The notes beneath the pieces were generated by a model. It did no database searches. It had not been told where the DNA came from and worked only from the letters and a program-made list of their open reading frames with translations. A DNA stretch of 64,000 bases from Flavihumibacter fluvii (GTDB taxonomy: Bacteria; Bacteroidota; Bacteroidia; Chitinophagales; Chitinophagaceae), in contig NZ_CP092333.1 of the NCBI RefSeq assembly GCF_018595675.2, positions 1,140,001 through 1,204,000 of the forward strand. The letters are read 5' to 3'. Shown one piece after another: positions 37,097 to 45,622 of the stretch. Positions within the stretch are counted from its first letter, which is position 1, and every line of letters starts with the position of its first letter. Both the position numbers and the translations under genes were made by a program.

Positions 37097-38363
37097 GGAT
37101 AATGCGTTCAATAGCCTCACTGAGTTGCGTAAATTCCTCAGCGGTAATACAATAAGGTGGCATGATGTATACCGTATTACCAAGGGGGCGCAGGTATATT
37201 TCTTCTGACATCGCAATTTTTGTGATCTCCTGACCGATTGTATTCAGGTAACCATCTTCACCTGTATTAATCTCGAAAGCCAGTATGGTGCCTAATTGGC
37301 GCAGATTACGCAGGATGGCACGGGAACCATTTTTTGCATCCTTTAGTTTTTCCAGGTATACCGCATTCCAGTGACACAGTTGTTCAACGGCGGTAAGAGC
37401 ACCATCTTCCAGCAAATCAAGGCTTGCGAGTGCTGCAGTGCAGGCCAAAGGATTTGCTGTGAATGAATGCCCATGGAAAAAAGTCTTTCTTTTATCGTCG
37501 TTATAATAAGCCTGGTAAATTTTTTCTGTACATGCGGTTACTCCTAATGCCATCACACCTCCTGTAAGACCTTTAGACAAACATATAATATCCGGGTTTT
37601 CATGGAGATGCTCACTAGCAAACAGTTTTCCTGTACGACCAAAGCCGGTCATCACTTCATCGGCAATGCATACAATTTCCTTTTCTTTAGCAGCAGCGAG
37701 CATTTCATCCAACAGGTTGGCCGCATACATTTTCATCCCGCCGGCACCCTGCACCAGCGGTTCATAAATAAATGCAGCGATATTTTCTCCTTCCTGCTCA
37801 ATTAATCCTTTCAGGTCTTCAATATTTTCAGGTGTTGGCGTTTCCACAAAAATCACATCGAAGAGCAGGTCATGAAAGGCCAGCGTGAATACACTGCGGT
37901 CGCTAACCGACATTGCACCAAATGTATCCCCATGGTAAGCATCTTTGAAGGCCAGTATCTTCCTCCTTTTTTTGTAATCCTGGTTCCACCAGAATTGCAG
38001 GGCCATCTTTAAGGCAACTTCTGTGGAAGTGGATCCATTATCTGAATAGAAGACTTTTGAAAACTTGCCTGGTAATTTGGGAATCAACCTTACTGCCAGG
38101 TCAATCGCTGGCTGGTGGGTAAATCCTGCAAAAATGATATGTTCCAGCTTCAGCGCCTGTTCATATATTTTTTTTGCAATATATGGATGTCCATGGCCAT
38201 GGAGATTTACCCACCAGCTACTTATAGCGTCGAGGTAGCGCTTACCGCTACTGTCAAATAGCCAACTACCTTCCCCCTTTTCAATAAAAATCGGTTCAGC
38301 TGCCGCCTTTTGTTGGGTAAAAGGATGCCATATAAATTCTTTGTCCTTTGATAACCAATCCAT
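37086..38363 (-). CDS. bioA: Adenosylmethionine-8-amino-7-oxononanoate aminotransferase
   Basis: The 425-residue PLP enzyme makes 7,8-diaminopelargonate from KAPA with S-adenosylmethionine as amino donor in biotin synthesis. Class III aminotransferase features are 'DAISSWWVNLHGHGHPYIA' near residue 45, 'YHGDTFGAMSVSDRSVF', the PLP-site Asp in 'CIADEVMTGFGRTGKLFA', and the Schiff-base lysine in 'DIICLSKGLTGG'. No other bio genes are adjacent. A candidate -7 element lies 5 bases upstream. Confidence 0.95.
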   Translation of the reverse strand: MDWLSKDKEFIWHPFTQQKAAAEPIFIEKGEGSWLFDSSGKRYLDAISSWWVNLHGHGHPYIAKKIYEQALKLEHIIFAGFTHQPAIDLAVRLIPKLPGKFSKVFYSDNGSTSTEVALKMALQFWWNQDYKKRRKILAFKDAYHGDTFGAMSVSDRSVFTLAFHDLLFDVIFVETPTPENIEDLKGLIEQEGENIAAFIYEPLVQGAGGMKMYAANLLDEMLAAAKEKEIVCIADEVMTGFGRTGKLFASEHLHENPDIICLSKGLTGGVMALGVTACTEKIYQAYYNDDKRKTFFHGHSFTANPLACTAALASLDLLEDGALTAVEQLCHWNAVYLEKLKDAKNGSRAILRNLRQLGTILAFEINTGEDGYLNTIGQEITKIAMSEEIYLRPLGNTVYIMPPYCITAEEFTQLSEAIERIIQKI

Positions 38364-38367
38364 TGCT

Positions 38368-38375
38368 CAAAACTA
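38368..38375 (-). promoter_or_regulatory. Candidate -7 element of bioA
   Basis: TAGTTTTG on the minus strand ends four bases before the ATG at 38363, so a transcript from here would be leaderless or nearly so. No BirA-type operator is obvious in the 124-bp gap. Confidence 0.4.
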
Positions 38376-38487
38376 AGGCAAAACAGAGGTTTCTGTGCAA
38401 TACTGCTTTAACCTGCAATATGACCATCCATAGAATATAATGTCAATGCAACGCTAGGCAAGCCTATCTTGTCACTTTAATTTGTAT

Positions 38488-39060
38488 ATGATAAATGAAC
38501 ACCAATTGGTGAAAGACTGCCTGAAAGGGAAGCCAATTGCACAAAAAGCGCTATATGAGCACTTTTCTGAGCAGATGATGGGGGTTTGTTACAGGTACAC
38601 CAAATCGGTGACCGATGCTGAAGATGTTTTGCAGGAAGGGTTTGTGAAAGTTTTTCATTATCTGGGGCAATTCCGTGGTGAGGGTAACCTAGGTGCCTGG
38701 ATTAGGCGGATCATGGTAACCACTGCTATAAATTACCTGAAGAAAAACAGTCCATATCAGTATGATCTCTCATTTAATTCAGACCACCAGGGGTTTATGC
38801 ACCCAGTATCTCCGGATAATCCTGAAATGACCCTGGATGCGAAACAATTGGTTGACCTGGTAAGGCAATTACCACCTGGTTACCAGACCATATTTAACCT
38901 TCATGCGATTGAAGGATATACACACGTTGAAATTAGTGCCATCCTTGGAATACATGAAGGTACCTCAAGGTCGCAATATGCCCGTGCCCGAAACCTTTTA
39001 ATTACCTGGTTGCAAAAAGAAAACGAAAACCCAAAATTAGTTCATTATGTCCGCTCGTGA
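38488..39060 (+). CDS. ECF-type RNA polymerase sigma factor
   Basis: The 190-residue sigma-70 family protein has only regions 2 and 4. Region 2 is 'YRYTKSVTDAEDVLQEGFVKVFHYLGQFRGEGNLGAWIRRIMVTTAINYLKK', and region 4 is 'LPPGYQTIFNLHAIEGYTHVEISAILGIHEGTSRSQYARARNLL'. An in-frame TTG at 38482 could be used, but ATG 38488 ('MINEHQL') is better. It overlaps by 14 bp the next gene, whose product has one membrane helix and could be its regulator. Confidence 0.92.
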   Translation: MINEHQLVKDCLKGKPIAQKALYEHFSEQMMGVCYRYTKSVTDAEDVLQEGFVKVFHYLGQFRGEGNLGAWIRRIMVTTAINYLKKNSPYQYDLSFNSDHQGFMHPVSPDNPEMTLDAKQLVDLVRQLPPGYQTIFNLHAIEGYTHVEISAILGIHEGTSRSQYARARNLLITWLQKENENPKLVHYVRS

Positions 39061-40495
39061 TTTTGATAAGGCCCTACAGGAAAAGGCTCAGCAGTTGCGC
39101 CTTGAACCATCCCCCAGAGTTTGGGCGGGCGTGGCCGAAGAATTACACCGAAAGCGCCGGAGAAAAGGCGCCGCATGGATATTTGGGACAGCTGCTTTAG
39201 TAGCCGGCCTGGCTTTTTTAGTGGTGGAAAATTACCATGAAAGTAACATGCCGGGTAAAAATTTCAATAGTGAAAAAGTTGGTAAAAATAGCTTAAATAA
39301 GGAAGAACAAACTTTAACCAGTACTACTCCAGATTTGGATACCAATAATTACGAATTAAATAATAACGCAATCGATCATAATTCTACATTACCGCCATCA
39401 CCAACTGCTGCTGGAAGCAAACTTCCTTCTGCTGCTTTACCAGCACCAAGGAATTTAGTAAATAGTACCGGGGGCAAAACAAAAAGTAAACAAAATAATT
39501 TGAGTACGCCAGGGGGAAAACCACAGATGCCCCAAATTGGAGATATGCCTTCTTATTTTGCAATTTCAAGCAATGAAAATTCAAATATAACATTGGTTGC
39601 ACCTGAAAAGAGAGATGAAAGCAGAACTGAAAACGGACCAGATACCTATACCCGCCAATTAGAAGGGGTAAACATAAATGGTATTTCGAATAATGGGCAA
39701 TCAATTTCTGTAAAAGCACCTGCTGAAAGGGTTCTGAATAACCCGATCGATCCACTGTTGATTACCCGTAATAAACTGTCAAAGCCTGATAAATGGCATA
39801 TTTCTTTGCAATTTGCAGCAGGATCCAGTTCCTTGGTTGAAAGTGGATTACAACAGTATAATTCCCTGGCCAATGAATACCTGTCATCAGTAATGATTCC
39901 GGCCGGCATTGCAACCATTCAGCAACGCCCATCAGATGTAAAGGCCGGACCTGCTTTTATGGCCGGTGGTCAACTCAACAGGTCCCTCACCAGGAAACTA
40001 AGTGCAGGAATAGGTGTTCAATATGCATTTTATTCCAATCGGATTACTGTGGGTAATTCACCAGATTCTACGGTTGCCATTTATAATTCCAGGCAGGAAC
40101 TGGTGAACAGTAATGCGACCTATAAGGCGGCTGGCAATACAGGCAATACATTTTATAACCAGTTTCATTTTATCCAGGTTCCAGTTGATCTCACCTGGAA
40201 TCTTGACAATAATCAACACTGGTATATGAATGCAGGTATTAGTATTGGCTATTTAATAGGTACCAACGCCTTGCAATACAATAACCAGGCTGGTGTTTAT
40301 TACCACAATAATGAAGTGTTGCGGAAATGGCAAACTGAATTGTTTACGGGATTTCAATACAAATTCCTCACATCGCATAAAGTGCCGTTCTGGGTTGGTC
40401 CATTTGCAAAATACCAATTGAACTCACTTGACCAAACATCTTCCAATAAGCACTGGCTGTTATTTGGAGTTGGGGCTAAATTTCAACTTAAGTAG
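39047..40495 (+). CDS. Single-TM protein with outer-membrane beta-barrel-like C-terminus, paired with sigma factor
   Basis: The 482-residue protein has no classical signal peptide. A ~40-residue basic cytoplasmic N-terminus ('DFDKALQEKAQQLRLEPSPRVWAGVAEELHRKRRR') precedes one membrane helix at about 43-60. A long Asn/Ser/Pro-rich low-complexity stretch covers ~65-240. The last ~230 residues read like an outer-membrane beta barrel ('LSAGIGVQYAFYSNRITVG', 'VPVDLTWNLDNNQHWYMNAGISIGYLIG'). The N-terminus resembles short anti-sigma regions. The gene overlaps the sigma gene by 14 bp, so it is likely its regulator or main output. A protein bridging both membranes is possible but unproven. Confidence 0.75.
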   Translation: MSARDFDKALQEKAQQLRLEPSPRVWAGVAEELHRKRRRKGAAWIFGTAALVAGLAFLVVENYHESNMPGKNFNSEKVGKNSLNKEEQTLTSTTPDLDTNNYELNNNAIDHNSTLPPSPTAAGSKLPSAALPAPRNLVNSTGGKTKSKQNNLSTPGGKPQMPQIGDMPSYFAISSNENSNITLVAPEKRDESRTENGPDTYTRQLEGVNINGISNNGQSISVKAPAERVLNNPIDPLLITRNKLSKPDKWHISLQFAAGSSSLVESGLQQYNSLANEYLSSVMIPAGIATIQQRPSDVKAGPAFMAGGQLNRSLTRKLSAGIGVQYAFYSNRITVGNSPDSTVAIYNSRQELVNSNATYKAAGNTGNTFYNQFHFIQVPVDLTWNLDNNQHWYMNAGISIGYLIGTNALQYNNQAGVYYHNNEVLRKWQTELFTGFQYKFLTSHKVPFWVGPFAKYQLNSLDQTSSNKHWLLFGVGAKFQLK

Positions 40496-40506
40496 CACCC
40501 CGGAAT

Positions 40507-41433
40507 TCAATTTTCAGTTTGGATAAAGCGCAGGTTACGCAGGAGTCCGGCATATTTCGCCCTTTTAATGGGTGAATGCCTGAACAGTTCTTTAAAACGA
40601 TCCTCTCCCAGGGATTCCCAATCATTGGCAGACATTTCAAATAAGCCAGGTAACGGACTGAAATCATTTTCGCGGCTTGGGGTAGAAAAGCGATTCCACG
40701 GGCAAACATCCTGGCATATATCGCAACCAAAAACCCAATCCTGGAACTTACCTTTCATTTCATCCGGGATCAGCATGGACTTTAATTCAATGGTGAAATA
40801 TGAAATACACTTACTGCCATTAATTGTTTTGTTTGGTTCAATGGCGTCAGTTGGACAAGCTTCTATGCATTTGGTGCAGGATCCGCAATAGTCTTTCGCG
40901 TAGGCATTATCGTCATCCAGAACAAGGTCGGTTATAAGGGTGGCGATAAAAAAGAAGGAGCCGTTTTTTTTTGTAATGAGGTTGCCGTTCTTCCCGATCC
41001 AACCCAGTCCACTTTCCCTTGCCCAGGCCCTTTCCAATACAGGCGCTGAATCTACAAAACCCCTGCCTTCAACATGACCTGCAATTTCCCTGATCCTGAA
41101 CAGCAATTCCTGAAGTTTCCCCCTGATAATATCATGGTAATCCCTGCCATAAGCATATTTGGAAATTTTCAGATGTTCACCTGAAATCACTTTTTCGGGG
41201 AAATAATTTAGTAAAAGGGTGATCACCGACTTTGCTCCAGGTACCAGTTTAGAAGGATCTATCCTGAGATCAAAATGGTTCTCCATATAGCGCATTGTAC
41301 CCTGGTAGCCTTTGTTTAGCCAGTTTTCCAAACGGCGGGCGTCTTCTTCTAGGGGTTTGCATGTAGTAATCCCGCAATAAGAGAAGCCTAGTTGCGCTGA
41401 AATACTTTTTATTTTAATGGCTAGTGTATCCAT
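40507..41433 (-). CDS. queG: Epoxyqueuosine reductase
   Basis: The 308-residue enzyme reduces epoxyqueuosine to queuosine in tRNA, using cobalamin and two [4Fe-4S] clusters. The ferredoxin-like motifs are 'CGSCTKCIEACPTDAI' and 'CDICQDVCPWNRF'. The N-terminal domain contains 'AREDYHD'-like 'YAYGRDYHDIIRGKLQ' and 'VDSAPVLERAWARESGLGWIGKNGNLI', as in the family. queD, of the same pathway, lies about 12 kb away in this window. The 3' end is 11 bp from the convergent barrel gene. Confidence 0.96.
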   Translation of the reverse strand: MDTLAIKIKSISAQLGFSYCGITTCKPLEEDARRLENWLNKGYQGTMRYMENHFDLRIDPSKLVPGAKSVITLLLNYFPEKVISGEHLKISKYAYGRDYHDIIRGKLQELLFRIREIAGHVEGRGFVDSAPVLERAWARESGLGWIGKNGNLITKKNGSFFFIATLITDLVLDDDNAYAKDYCGSCTKCIEACPTDAIEPNKTINGSKCISYFTIELKSMLIPDEMKGKFQDWVFGCDICQDVCPWNRFSTPSRENDFSPLPGLFEMSANDWESLGEDRFKELFRHSPIKRAKYAGLLRNLRFIQTEN

Positions 41434-41500
41434 ATCCGTTAAAACACGGTGAGAAATTTAAAATATTTCTATTATTTTTCAGTCACAACCTTAAACCGCT

Positions 41501-43516
41501 ATGAATAAAATTGTTCGGCTGACTATTGCACTGCACCTTTTAATGGCAAATTTATCCCTTATTGCCCAGGATAAACCGGATTATAAATTTGGAAAGGTAA
41601 ATGGCGCTGATTTCAGCGTATTCCCGCCTGCATCTGACCCCGATGCCCATGCTATAATAATTGGCGATGTAGGAAAATCAACTGTTTTGCCAAACTCAAA
41701 AGGGGGATTTGGTTATCAGTTCAACCGAAGAATGCGGGTTAAAATTGTGGATATCCAGGGTGTTTCTGCCGGCAAGTTTGTTATCCCTATGTACCTGCAA
41801 AAAGGTAGTAGTGCCGAGGAAGGTATTACCTCATTAAAGGCCGTTACATATAACCTTGAAGGCGGCAAAGTTGTTGAGACCAGGTTAGCAGGCGACCAGG
41901 TGTTCACTGAAAAAATAAACACCTATTATTCGCTGAAGAAATTTTCCTTACCTGCGTTAAAAGAGGGCTCTATATTTGAAATTAATTATACCATCGAATC
42001 TGATTTTTTATATGATTTCCGCCCCTGGGTCTTCCAGCATGATTATCCCTGCCTATGGAGTGAATATACAACAGATGTCCCTGAGTATTTCGATTATAAT
42101 CACCTGGTAAAAGGGAGTATACCTTTTACTATTGAAACGAAAAAGGCGGATGCCAGGAGCTACAATGTTCAACTTGATGTTGGCTCAATTGAAATGAATA
42201 ATCGGGGTACAGTTAGTACAGTGGTAAATATAAATCGGTGGGCAATTGCCAATGTGCCTGCCTTAAGAAAGGAAAAATATACAACCAGTATTGAAAATTA
42301 CAGAAGCGAAATAGAGTTTCAGCTGGCCATGATTAGTTTTCCTAATCAAAGACCGCGCATAATTACACCAAAATGGTCTGAAGTTGCCAAATCCCTGTTG
42401 GAAGATGAAGAATTTGGAGCCCAACTAAGTGGTAAAAATGAATGGTTGGATGATTATCTGAAAGGGATAGTTGGAAGTTCACAGGAACCGCTGGAAAAAG
42501 CAAAAAAAATCTATACTTATGTTCGGGATAATATAAGGTGTGAGCCCAGGAGCAGTATTTATACAACTTCAACTTTTAAGAACCTGCTTAAGTCAAAAAC
42601 CGGATCTGTAGCAGATTTGAACCTGTTACTTGTTGCCGTGCTCAAACATATAAAAATTGATTGTAGTCCTGTCATCTTAAGCACAAGGGATAATGGATTC
42701 ACAAACCCTATGTACCCAGATTTATACCGCTATAATTATGTAATATGCCAGGCCCTCATTGGCGAAAAGGTGTATTTACTGGATGCGAGTGTTCCTGATT
42801 TATCATTTGGGAAATTACCGGCGAACTGCTACAACGGCGAAGGAAGGGTTATCAACAGCGTTGCCAGCCCAATTATCCTTTCTGCAGATTCAATCGTAGA
42901 CAAAAGTATGTCTATGGCCATATTGATTCCTGCCGGTAATGAGATCAAAGGGAAAGTAAGTGCCAGTTCGGGATATATCGGGTCATTGGAACAGAGGAAT
43001 CTTATAAGGGATAATGGTTTGAAATCATTCAATGACGAAATTATAAACGCGTATGGGCCTGATCTTGATATTACCAATATTGCCATTGACACCTCAGAAG
43101 CACATGATGCACCAATTAAGTTAAATTATGACATTGCTTATAAAATAAATTCAGAAGACAATATTTATATCACTCCGGTGTTTACTCCTTTTTATAAACA
43201 AAATCCGTTCGCAGCAGATACCCGGAAATTTCCTGTTGAAATGCCTTACAGGGAGGATAGGACTTTTATCCTGCATATGGGTATTCCAGCCGGGTATTTA
43301 GTGGATGATTTGCCGAAACCTGCAAAAGTGATATTGAATGATAAGGATGGAGTATTTGAATATCAACTGTCGGTTGAAGGTGAAAATATACAATTACGTA
43401 CAAGGCTGGTGTTGTCAAAAGCAAATTTTCAGCCTGAAGATTATGAAGGCTTGAGGGATTTCTTTGGTTATGTAATAAAAAAGCAATCAGAGCAAATTGT
43501 TTTAAAGAAAAAATAG
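41501..43516 (+). CDS. DUF3857 protein with degenerate transglutaminase domain (paralogue 1)
   Basis: The 671-residue exported protein has a signal peptide ending 'LIAQ'. It comprises an N-terminal DUF3857 beta domain (~60-260), a transglutaminase-like region (~300-420) and a C-terminal beta domain. In active members the core reads G-D-C-K-D. Here the matching stretch is 'GSVADLNLLL' with Val370 in place of Cys, and the His position is Asn ('YRYNYVICQAL'). It should therefore lack protease or transglutaminase activity. It ends 'QSEQIVLKKK'. The next gene has the same length and aligns along its whole extent. Confidence 0.85.
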   Translation: MNKIVRLTIALHLLMANLSLIAQDKPDYKFGKVNGADFSVFPPASDPDAHAIIIGDVGKSTVLPNSKGGFGYQFNRRMRVKIVDIQGVSAGKFVIPMYLQKGSSAEEGITSLKAVTYNLEGGKVVETRLAGDQVFTEKINTYYSLKKFSLPALKEGSIFEINYTIESDFLYDFRPWVFQHDYPCLWSEYTTDVPEYFDYNHLVKGSIPFTIETKKADARSYNVQLDVGSIEMNNRGTVSTVVNINRWAIANVPALRKEKYTTSIENYRSEIEFQLAMISFPNQRPRIITPKWSEVAKSLLEDEEFGAQLSGKNEWLDDYLKGIVGSSQEPLEKAKKIYTYVRDNIRCEPRSSIYTTSTFKNLLKSKTGSVADLNLLLVAVLKHIKIDCSPVILSTRDNGFTNPMYPDLYRYNYVICQALIGEKVYLLDASVPDLSFGKLPANCYNGEGRVINSVASPIILSADSIVDKSMSMAILIPAGNEIKGKVSASSGYIGSLEQRNLIRDNGLKSFNDEIINAYGPDLDITNIAIDTSEAHDAPIKLNYDIAYKINSEDNIYITPVFTPFYKQNPFAADTRKFPVEMPYREDRTFILHMGIPAGYLVDDLPKPAKVILNDKDGVFEYQLSVEGENIQLRTRLVLSKANFQPEDYEGLRDFFGYVIKKQSEQIVLKKK

Positions 43517-43601
43517 CAAGTGGAAAGTCTGGTCCCGTCAGGCTGGATCAGGTGAAATTATATAAACATTCAACCGTTTTTCGCCCCAAACCTTAGCCCT
43601 T

Positions 43602-45617
43602 ATGAATAGTTTTTATCGTTTGATGGTATTGACCTTACTCATTGTGGTAAACATGGCCGCATATGCACAGGATAAATCAAATGTAAAGTTTGGAAAGATC
43701 AGTAAGGATGATTTTCAGGTGACTGTTCCGGTATATGATTCCGGAGCACATGCAGTAATTATTGCAGATGTTGGTCTTTCTAAGATTAATCCAAATACTG
43801 AAGGAGGGTTTGGATATGAGTTCCAGCGGAAAATGAGAATTAAAATAATTGATAAAGCTGGTATTGAAGCCGGAAAGTTTGAAATCCCTTTGTATGCTGC
43901 AAAGAATGGCGACGATCGAGAAGAACTTAAGTCAATTAAAGCCATCACTTATAATCTGGAAAATGGTAAAATAATTGAAACAAAACTGGAAAGTGACCAG
44001 GTTTTTACAGAAAAGACAAGTAAATACCTGCAGGAAAAGAAATTTTCCTTACCAGCATTAAAGCCTGGGGCAATCTTTGAAATAAGCTATACCATTATTT
44101 CAGATTTTCTTTTTGATTTCAGGTCCTGGTCATTTCAGCATGAATATCCATGTATGTGGAGCGAGTTCCAGACTGAAGTTCCGCAGTTCTATGATTATGT
44201 ATACCTGGTACAGGGATACCAGCCTTTTCACATAGCCTCGAAACAGGACGATATACGATCATTTTTAATTAGGGATGGAAGGGAGGTTGGTGGATTGGGA
44301 GATGCTTTTACCATTTCTGCGATGGTGCATATAAATCGTTGGGTTATAAAGGATGTACCTGCATTGAAAGAGGAGAATTATACAACATCTATTGAGAACC
44401 ACCGTTGTGAAATTGAGTTTCAATTGTCTTCCGTTAATTTTCCGGGTCAGGACCCCCGGCCTGTCATGGATACCTGGCCGAAAGTAACCAGAGACCTTGG
44501 TGCACATGAAAGTTTTGGCCAGCAGATTGAAAGGTTTGCGCCTTGGGTTAAGGATTACTTAAATGGAGTGATTGGTATTTCAACTGATTCCCTTGCCAAT
44601 GCCAAGAAGATTTATGCTCACATTAGGGATAATTTTACCTGCATCCGGAACAATGGAATGTATGCGTCCGGGGACCAGAAAAATTTGTTGAAAACCAGGA
44701 ACGGGAATGTGGGGGATATTAATTTGTTGCTGATATCGATGCTTAAGCAAGCAAATATTGAATGTTACCCGGTAATTTTGAGCACCCGGTCCCATAGGTT
44801 TGCTCATGCAGTATATCCATTGCTGGAAAGGTTCAACTATGTGGTTTGTAAAGCATTTATTGGTGATACATCCTATATGCTCGATGCCACTATTCCAAAT
44901 TTAGCCTTTGGTAAGTTGGATAACTCCTGTTATAATGGTTATGCAAGGATACTTACATATGATCCAACCCCAATATTATTGTCTCCCGATTCAATACTTG
45001 AACGGAGTACCACAATAGCTTTCCTATTACCTGAAAAAAATGAATATAAAGGAACTGTCACATCCAATCCCGGGTACTATGAATCATTGCAGCACAGAAA
45101 CTATATAAGCCAAAATGGTAAGTATGCTTTTTTTGATAAAATTAAAAGGTATTACGGCGCAGAATTCGAAATTACCAATGCCTCAATTGATTCTTTGTCA
45201 GGATTGGAAATGCCTGTCAGTGTAAAGTATGATATAGGTTTTAAGCATAATGATGAAGACATCCTGTATTTTAATCCAGTATTTGTACCTTTTTATAAGG
45301 ATAACCCGTTTTCCGCAGATGTGCGGAATTACCCTGTTGAAATGCCCTATAGATTAGATGAGACCTTTATTCTGCAAATGGAACTGCCTGATGGGTATAT
45401 TGTGGAGGAAATGCCAAAATCAACCAGGGTTAAACTGAATGAAGACGAAGGTTATTTCGAATACCTTGTTTCTTCAAGTGAGGGAAGGATTCAATTGAGG
45501 ACAAGATTGGTTTTGGTAAAAACTAATTTTCCTCCAGATGATTATGACAGGCTCAGGGAGTTTTTCAGTTATGTCGTAAAAAAACAAGCAGAACAAATTG
45601 TACTTAAGAAAAAATAG
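43602..45617 (+). CDS. DUF3857 protein with degenerate transglutaminase domain (paralogue 2)
   Basis: The 671-residue protein has the same length and layout as its upstream neighbour and matches it from signal peptide ('AAYAQDKSNVKFGK') to the C-terminus ('QAEQIVLKKK'). The transglutaminase motif is again degenerate: 'GNVGDINLLLISML' has Val at the Cys position and 'FNYVVCKAF' has Asn at the His position. It clearly arose by tandem duplication followed by divergence. The gap to the first paralogue is 85 bp; the gap to the third member is only 5 bp. Confidence 0.85.
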   Translation: MNSFYRLMVLTLLIVVNMAAYAQDKSNVKFGKISKDDFQVTVPVYDSGAHAVIIADVGLSKINPNTEGGFGYEFQRKMRIKIIDKAGIEAGKFEIPLYAAKNGDDREELKSIKAITYNLENGKIIETKLESDQVFTEKTSKYLQEKKFSLPALKPGAIFEISYTIISDFLFDFRSWSFQHEYPCMWSEFQTEVPQFYDYVYLVQGYQPFHIASKQDDIRSFLIRDGREVGGLGDAFTISAMVHINRWVIKDVPALKEENYTTSIENHRCEIEFQLSSVNFPGQDPRPVMDTWPKVTRDLGAHESFGQQIERFAPWVKDYLNGVIGISTDSLANAKKIYAHIRDNFTCIRNNGMYASGDQKNLLKTRNGNVGDINLLLISMLKQANIECYPVILSTRSHRFAHAVYPLLERFNYVVCKAFIGDTSYMLDATIPNLAFGKLDNSCYNGYARILTYDPTPILLSPDSILERSTTIAFLLPEKNEYKGTVTSNPGYYESLQHRNYISQNGKYAFFDKIKRYYGAEFEITNASIDSLSGLEMPVSVKYDIGFKHNDEDILYFNPVFVPFYKDNPFSADVRNYPVEMPYRLDETFILQMELPDGYIVEEMPKSTRVKLNEDEGYFEYLVSSSEGRIQLRTRLVLVKTNFPPDDYDRLREFFSYVVKKQAEQIVLKKK

Positions 45618-45622
45618 AATAA

